Shown: positions 59,886 to 64,000 of the stretch, piece by piece | Numbering within the stretch: position 1 is the stretch's first letter | Layout of the letters: each line of letters begins with the position of its first letter | Source of the DNA: Sphingobacteriales bacterium | GTDB taxonomy: Bacteria; Bacteroidota; Bacteroidia; UKL13-3 | Length of the DNA stretch: 64,000 nt | Direction: 5' to 3' | Assembly (NCBI GenBank): GCA_021299635.1 | Contig: JAJTFA010000003.1 | Span: 209,795-273,794, forward strand | The notes under the pieces: generated by a model | What the model was told of the DNA's origin: nothing | Databases searched by the model: none | What the model saw: the letters and a program-made list of their open reading frames with translations, nothing else | Translations under genes and position numbers: made by a program

Positions 59886-60950
59886 ATGATGACAACAGGA
59901 AAGAGCATATTAATTACCGGAGGAGCAGGATTTATAGGCTCACACGTAGTGCGTTTGTTTGTAAACAAGTATCCCGATTATGAGATTTTTAATCTGGATA
60001 AATTAACCTATGCAGGCAACTTGGCCAATATTGCTGATGTAGCAAACAAGCCCAACTACAACTTTATTAAAGCAGATATAGTAGATGCTGCTCAAATCAA
60101 TACGTTGTTTGAAACGCACCGATTTGATGCCGTGATTCACCTTGCTGCTGAAAGCCATGTGGATCGCAGCATTACCAATCCAATGGATTTTGTGATGACC
60201 AATGTGGTGGGTACGGTTAATTTACTCAATGCGTTTAAAAATTTATGGAAGGGCGCATATGAAGGAAAATTGTTTTATCATGTGAGTACAGATGAGGTGT
60301 ACGGAAGTTTGCACGATGGTGGATTTTTTCTGGAAACAACGCCTTATGATCCACAATCACCTTACTCAGCTTCTAAAGCAAGTTCTGATCATTTCGTAAG
60401 AGCTTACCATAACACTTACAAAATTCCGGTGGTGCTCAGTAACTGTTCAAATAACTACGGGCCTAATCAATTTCCAGAAAAACTCATTCCGCTATTTATC
60501 AATAATATCCGCCATAACAAGCCACTGCCTGTTTACGGTAAAGGAGAGAACGTGCGTGACTGGCTCTATGTAATTGACCATGCCCGGGCTATCGATGATG
60601 TGTTTCATAAAGGTAAAACCGGAGAAACATATAATATTGGTGGCTTCAACGAATGGAAGAATCTTGATTTGGTGAAAGTGATTTGTAAAACCATGGATGA
60701 GAAATTAGGAAGACCTGCGGGTGAATCAGAGAAACTGATTACTTATGTAACAGATCGTGCCGGACACGACTTGCGCTATGCCATCGATTCAACTAAAATC
60801 ATGAAAGAACTTGGCTGGCAACCATCACTGCAGTTTGAAGAAGGTATTGCCAAAACAATTGATTGGTATCTGTCAAACCAGCAGTGGATGGATGAAGTAA
60901 CCAGTGGAGATTATCAGAAGTATTACGAAAATATGTACGCGAAACGATAA
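59886..60950 (+). CDS. rfbB: dTDP-glucose 4,6-dehydratase
   Basis: 354 aa. GGAGFIGSH at 12-20, HVSTDEVYG at 132-140 with the Thr-Asp-Glu catalytic triad, and YSASK at 160-164 identify RmlB/RfbB. DKLTYAGNL is also typical. It makes dTDP-4-keto-6-deoxyglucose, the branch point to dTDP-rhamnose and other deoxysugars. The rfbC and rfbD genes are not in the window. Starts MMT; either Met is possible. Confidence 0.95.
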   Translation: MMTTGKSILITGGAGFIGSHVVRLFVNKYPDYEIFNLDKLTYAGNLANIADVANKPNYNFIKADIVDAAQINTLFETHRFDAVIHLAAESHVDRSITNPMDFVMTNVVGTVNLLNAFKNLWKGAYEGKLFYHVSTDEVYGSLHDGGFFLETTPYDPQSPYSASKASSDHFVRAYHNTYKIPVVLSNCSNNYGPNQFPEKLIPLFINNIRHNKPLPVYGKGENVRDWLYVIDHARAIDDVFHKGKTGETYNIGGFNEWKNLDLVKVICKTMDEKLGRPAGESEKLITYVTDRAGHDLRYAIDSTKIMKELGWQPSLQFEEGIAKTIDWYLSNQQWMDEVTSGDYQKYYENMYAKR

Positions 60951-60953
60951 ACT

Positions 60954-61814
60954 ATGAAAGGAATAATATTAGCCGGAGGAAGCGGCACCCGTTTGCATCC
61001 GCTTACACTTGCTGTAAGTAAACAACTCATGCCTGTCTATGATAAACCCATGATTTATTATCCGCTCAGCACGCTGATGCTGGCAGGTATAAACGAGATA
61101 TTAATTATTTCTACACCGCATGATTTACCAGGATTTAAAAAATTGCTGGGAGATGGCTCACAGGTGGGTTGTCGCTTTGAGTATGCCGAACAGCCTAGCC
61201 CCGATGGTTTGGCGCAGGCATTTATTATAGGCGAAAAATTTGTTGGTGATGATAAGGTAGCATTGATTTTAGGGGATAATATTTTCTTTAGCTCAGGATT
61301 AAGTAAATTATTAAAGGACAATAACAATCCGGATGGAGGTGTGGTATTTGCCTACCATGTTAGCGATCCTGAGCGCTATGGTGTAGTTGAGTTTAACGAA
61401 CAGATGAATGCAATCAGTATTGAAGAAAAACCAGTAAATCCCAAATCTAATTATGCAGTACCGGGTTTATATTTTTATGATAACTCGGTTATTGAAATTG
61501 CAAAAAATATTAAGCCTTCCCCACGTGGAGAACTTGAAATTACTGATGTAAACAGAGTGTATTTGGAACAAGGCAAACTAAAAGTAGGCGTATTGCAGCG
61601 CGGCACGGCCTGGCTTGATACAGGTACTTTTGCATCGCTTATGCAGGCCGGTCAGTTTGTACAAGTTATTGAAGAAAGGCAAGGTCTTAAAATTGGTTGT
61701 ATTGAAGAGATAGCTTATAAAAACGGCTGGATAACCAAAGAGAAATTAAAAGAAGAAGCTACTAAACTGCTAAAAAGCGGCTATGGACAATATTTATTAA
61801 ATCTTATAAAGTAA
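60954..61814 (+). CDS. rfbA: Glucose-1-phosphate thymidylyltransferase
   Basis: 286 aa. [13 protein letters not shown] at residues 5-17 is the nucleotide-binding signature, and [33 protein letters not shown] and LGDNIFF are RmlA hallmarks. It makes dTDP-glucose, the substrate of the dehydratase encoded three bases upstream. Confidence 0.96.
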   Translation: MKGIILAGGSGTRLHPLTLAVSKQLMPVYDKPMIYYPLSTLMLAGINEILIISTPHDLPGFKKLLGDGSQVGCRFEYAEQPSPDGLAQAFIIGEKFVGDDKVALILGDNIFFSSGLSKLLKDNNNPDGGVVFAYHVSDPERYGVVEFNEQMNAISIEEKPVNPKSNYAVPGLYFYDNSVIEIAKNIKPSPRGELEITDVNRVYLEQGKLKVGVLQRGTAWLDTGTFASLMQAGQFVQVIEERQGLKIGCIEEIAYKNGWITKEKLKEEATKLLKSGYGQYLLNLIK

Positions 61815-61827
61815 ACATCAGAATATT

Positions 61828-62808
61828 ATGAGTAATGCACAACACGAAGCGTTAAGAAAATTCAATTATCAGATTTCATTTGCATTGAGCCATTATAAAC
61901 CTCATGGCTTATCAGCATCTTCATACAACAATATAGTTATTGGCGGACTTGGCGGTTCTGGTATAGGTGGCCGCATTGTAAAGTCATTGTTTGCCAATTC
62001 TTGTCCGGTTTCGGTAGAGTGTATTGCAGACTATAGCTTGCCTGCTTATGTAAACGAAAAGTCATTGGTTATACTCGGTTCATATTCGGGTAATACAGAA
62101 GAAACGCTGCAGATGTTTGAAGAAACTGTAAAGCGGGGCAGCAAAATACTTATACTCACTTCAGGTGGCAAATTGGGAGAATTAGCTGCCGTACATCAGC
62201 TGCACAATTATCATATCGAGCCGGGGTTCCAACCACGCATGGCACTTGGTTTCTCATTAACATACCTTATTCAAATTTTTAATGAGTTAACCGGGAAGTC
62301 AGCTCAAACCGGATTAGAAAATATGGCTTCATTATTTGAAGACAACAAACCTTATGAAGATGAGGCCACGGAATTATTTGAAGTAATTAAACCAAAAGTA
62401 AAGAGCAAGCTGGTGGTTTTAACAGATGGTTTGCTTGAGCCCATAGGTATTCGTTTTGCGCAACAGGTCCAGGAAAATGCAAAGCATGAGTGTTTTCAGC
62501 ATTCATTGCCTGAAATGAACCACAATGTTATTGAGTCGTACTACGGGCAACTTGATACCGTTTTTATCATGCTGGATTCTATGCAAAATGAACGCGTTAC
62601 TTCCAGATTCGAGTTCTTGAATAGCTTGCTTGCGGTGGAGTATAACAAGGTGGTACATATGGAGCTGGCAGATTTTACCTATCACAGCATTTATAAACTC
62701 ATTCATCGCCTCGACTGGTTATCACTTTTTATTGCCGATCACCGCAAGGTAGATTCACTCAATGTTCCAAATATTGCATCCCTAAAAGAGTTTCTAGAGA
62801 ACGCTTAG
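61828..62808 (+). CDS. SIS-domain phosphoglucose/phosphomannose isomerase
   Basis: 326 aa. GGLGGSGIGGRIVKSL near residue 35 and SYSGNTEETLQ are the sugar-phosphate-binding SIS motifs of the bifunctional PGI/PMI family (bact-PGI). A late QVQENAKHECFQHSLPEMNHN segment holds the catalytic Glu/His region of that family. It supplies fructose-6-phosphate or mannose-6-phosphate for sugar nucleotides. The stop shares one base with the start region of the next gene. Confidence 0.85.
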   Translation: MSNAQHEALRKFNYQISFALSHYKPHGLSASSYNNIVIGGLGGSGIGGRIVKSLFANSCPVSVECIADYSLPAYVNEKSLVILGSYSGNTEETLQMFEETVKRGSKILILTSGGKLGELAAVHQLHNYHIEPGFQPRMALGFSLTYLIQIFNELTGKSAQTGLENMASLFEDNKPYEDEATELFEVIKPKVKSKLVVLTDGLLEPIGIRFAQQVQENAKHECFQHSLPEMNHNVIESYYGQLDTVFIMLDSMQNERVTSRFEFLNSLLAVEYNKVVHMELADFTYHSIYKLIHRLDWLSLFIADHRKVDSLNVPNIASLKEFLENA

Positions 62809-62813
62809 TGTTT

Positions 62814-63560
62814 ATGGGATTATTTGGCAGCCTTTTTAAAAATACTCCTAAACTTGCCGACCGCAATTTTATAAATCCTATCACAACGGAGTTTCACTCA
62901 CATTTGCTTCCTGCAATAGATGATGGTGTTCGTACATTTGACGAAAGTCTTATTGTGCTTGAAGCTATGGCCCAAATGGGCTATAGAAAAGTGATTACTA
63001 CTCCGCATATCATGGGTGATTTTTATAAGAATGGTTTTCACAATATTCCTGAACTTAGTAATCAACTGCAGTTAAAATTGAAGGAAAATAATATTCCCAT
63101 CGAGTTACATGCAGCGGCAGAATACATGGTGGATGATGCCTTTGAAGTAAAAATTAAAAATAATGAGCTACTTTGCTTTGGCGACAAGTATGTGCTGGTG
63201 GAGTTACCTTTTACTGAAGAGCCTGCCAACTTTAAACAAGTGTTGTTTGATCTACAGGTAAATGGTTACAAGCCGGTTTTGGCGCATCCTGAGCGTTATG
63301 GTTATATGGCCCAGCGTAAATCAAAATACGAGGAGTTTCATGAGGCCGGAATATTTTTTCAGTTGAATTTGTTTTCCATTTTGGGGTATTATTCTAAAGA
63401 AGTTCAAAAAACAGCTGAATGGCTTATCTCCAATAAAATGGTTCATCTGGTGGGTTCAGATACCCATGGCCCAGGTCATATAGAGGTTTTTCGCGCAGCA
63501 GTTCGCACTCAGCGCTACCAAAAACTTTGTGAATTACCCTTGCTTAATAATGCACTTTAG
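62814..63560 (+). CDS. PHP-domain tyrosine-protein phosphatase (CpsB/CapC/YwqE-like)
   Basis: 248 aa from the ATG at 62814 (a GTG six bases earlier overlaps the upstream stop). The PHP metal site is marked by FHSHLLPAIDDGVR, VITTPHIMGDFY, AAEYMVDDAF, LAHPERYGY and SDTHGPGH. It belongs to the CpsB/YwqE group that dephosphorylates bacterial tyrosine kinases controlling capsule chain length. The partner kinase is not seen; the context of galE-rfbBA supports a polysaccharide role. Confidence 0.88.
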   Translation: MGLFGSLFKNTPKLADRNFINPITTEFHSHLLPAIDDGVRTFDESLIVLEAMAQMGYRKVITTPHIMGDFYKNGFHNIPELSNQLQLKLKENNIPIELHAAAEYMVDDAFEVKIKNNELLCFGDKYVLVELPFTEEPANFKQVLFDLQVNGYKPVLAHPERYGYMAQRKSKYEEFHEAGIFFQLNLFSILGYYSKEVQKTAEWLISNKMVHLVGSDTHGPGHIEVFRAAVRTQRYQKLCELPLLNNAL

Positions 63561-63664
63561 CTATTCATAAACGGGCAAGGCCGCATACCCAAATATATTT
63601 TGAACGAGCTAAACCTCCGGGTAAGTTTGATTGTTAATATGTCATTCAATTTTCAAACTTCTTT
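63561..63664. other. Short intergenic gap
   Basis: 104 AT-rich bases without a gene, clear terminator or promoter consensus lie between the PHP phosphatase and the next gene. Confidence 0.4.
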
Positions 63665-64000
63665 ATGAAACAGAAAATACCCTTTTTATTTTTAATAAGC
63701 ATATGCTTTTCTTTTGATGTCGCTGCTCAGAAAAAAATACCTGTAAATGGATATCTGAAAGATGCTAAAACCGGTGAGGAACTCATCGGTGCAACCATAC
63801 TTGTTAAAGAAAACAATGCAGGTGTACTGAGTAATGAATATGGATATTATTCTATTAGTTTATTACCCGGTAAATACACACTGATTTGCCAGTATATTGG
63901 CTATGAAAGCCAAACCAAAACAATTGATTTAACAGAACCAATTAAGCTTAGTTTTGAAATGGTTCCAGTAGGAAAAGAGCTCAAAGAGGTTAATGTAACG
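63665..64000 (+). CDS. N-terminus of a carboxypeptidase-regulatory-like / TonB-dependent receptor-type protein, partial
   Basis: The first 112 codons of a gene cut by the right edge. A signal peptide ends FDVAAQ. VNGYLKDAKTGEELIGATI, then LSNEYGYYSISL, PGKYTLICQYIGYES, is a CarboxypepD_reg-like (CNA_B-type) domain, as found ahead of the plug in SusC/FecA-like receptors. KELKEVNVT near the cut could begin a plug-domain TonB box. The receptor assignment is probable but the barrel is outside the window. Confidence 0.8.
   Translation, partial: MKQKIPFLFLISICFSFDVAAQKKIPVNGYLKDAKTGEELIGATILVKENNAGVLSNEYGYYSISLLPGKYTLICQYIGYESQTKTIDLTEPIKLSFEMVPVGKELKEVNVT

Overview
The window looks like chromosomal DNA of a Bacteroidota (probably Chitinophagales/Sphingobacteriales-like, perhaps uncultured). 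The grounds are family content and signals, not a database match: type IX secretion C-terminal sorting domains, HmuY/TonB receptor genes, Omp28 and DUF6029/DUF4421/DUF1599/DUF1684 proteins, a DoxX (BT_3928-like) gene beside DUF1599, folP and cdaA, many SPII lipoproteins, almost no Shine-Dalgarno sequences, and TAnnTTTG-like -7 promoter boxes. I saw no rRNA, tRNA, CRISPR array, phage or transposase gene. Nearly all of it is ordinary, densely packed coding sequence.

Layout. 1-1.1 kb: tail of a probable serine protease, a terminator, and an SDR-type threonine dehydrogenase. 1.2-5.3 kb: a coupled DprE1-like oxidase/DprE2-like reductase pair with a GT2 glycosyltransferase and a methyltransferase, then a Rossmann reductase. 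5.4-9.4 kb: two large polytopic membrane proteins (LIC_10190-like and YfhO). 9.7-14.0 kb: an overlapping HmuY-like/TonB receptor/HmuY-like lipoprotein operon. 14-18.8 kb (minus strand): birA, coaX, an outer-membrane barrel, lptC, a 59-aa membrane protein and a CNNM/CorC protein. 18.8 kb: rsfS, divergent from birA. 19.6-25.7 kb: a second glycan cluster (GT2, methyltransferase, UGM-like flavoprotein, giant GT-C/TPR protein). 25.7-37.7 kb: esterase, permease, a PagL-like deacylase, the DUF6029/Omp28/DUF1684 operon, a 1,040-aa T9SS protein, an LpxL-like acyltransferase and DUF4421.

37.8-50.8 kb holds catabolic and housekeeping enzymes: an amidohydrolase, a degenerate TrpF-like protein, a lipocalin-like lipoprotein, a Tat-exported class V PLP enzyme, anmK, an amino-acid dehydrogenase, a four-helix-bundle (IVP) gene flanked by inverted repeats, kynU and kmo, an NTF2-like protein, a second permease, a 43-aa Cys-containing membrane protein and a stand-alone MetH N-terminal module. 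51-57.6 kb: DEAD-box helicase, HU, aroK, DoxX, DUF1599, folP and cdaA. 57.7-64 kb: purM, then galE, rfbB, rfbA, a PGI/PMI-type isomerase and a PHP phosphatase (sugar-nucleotide supply for surface polysaccharide), and the start of a carboxypeptidase-regulatory-domain/TonB-type protein cut by the window edge.

The common theme is envelope building: sugar nucleotides and polyprenyl-linked sugars, LPS transport and lipid A acylation/deacylation, T9SS cargo and haem-type uptake. No wholly new defence or mobile system is evident. The most interesting items are the DprE1/E2-like cluster, the paired HmuY operon, the pseudo-GT2/GT-C/TPR fusion, the TrpF homologue without its catalytic residues, the CdaA with an altered RHR motif, and the repeat-flanked four-helix-bundle gene with a repeat copy about 25 kb away.
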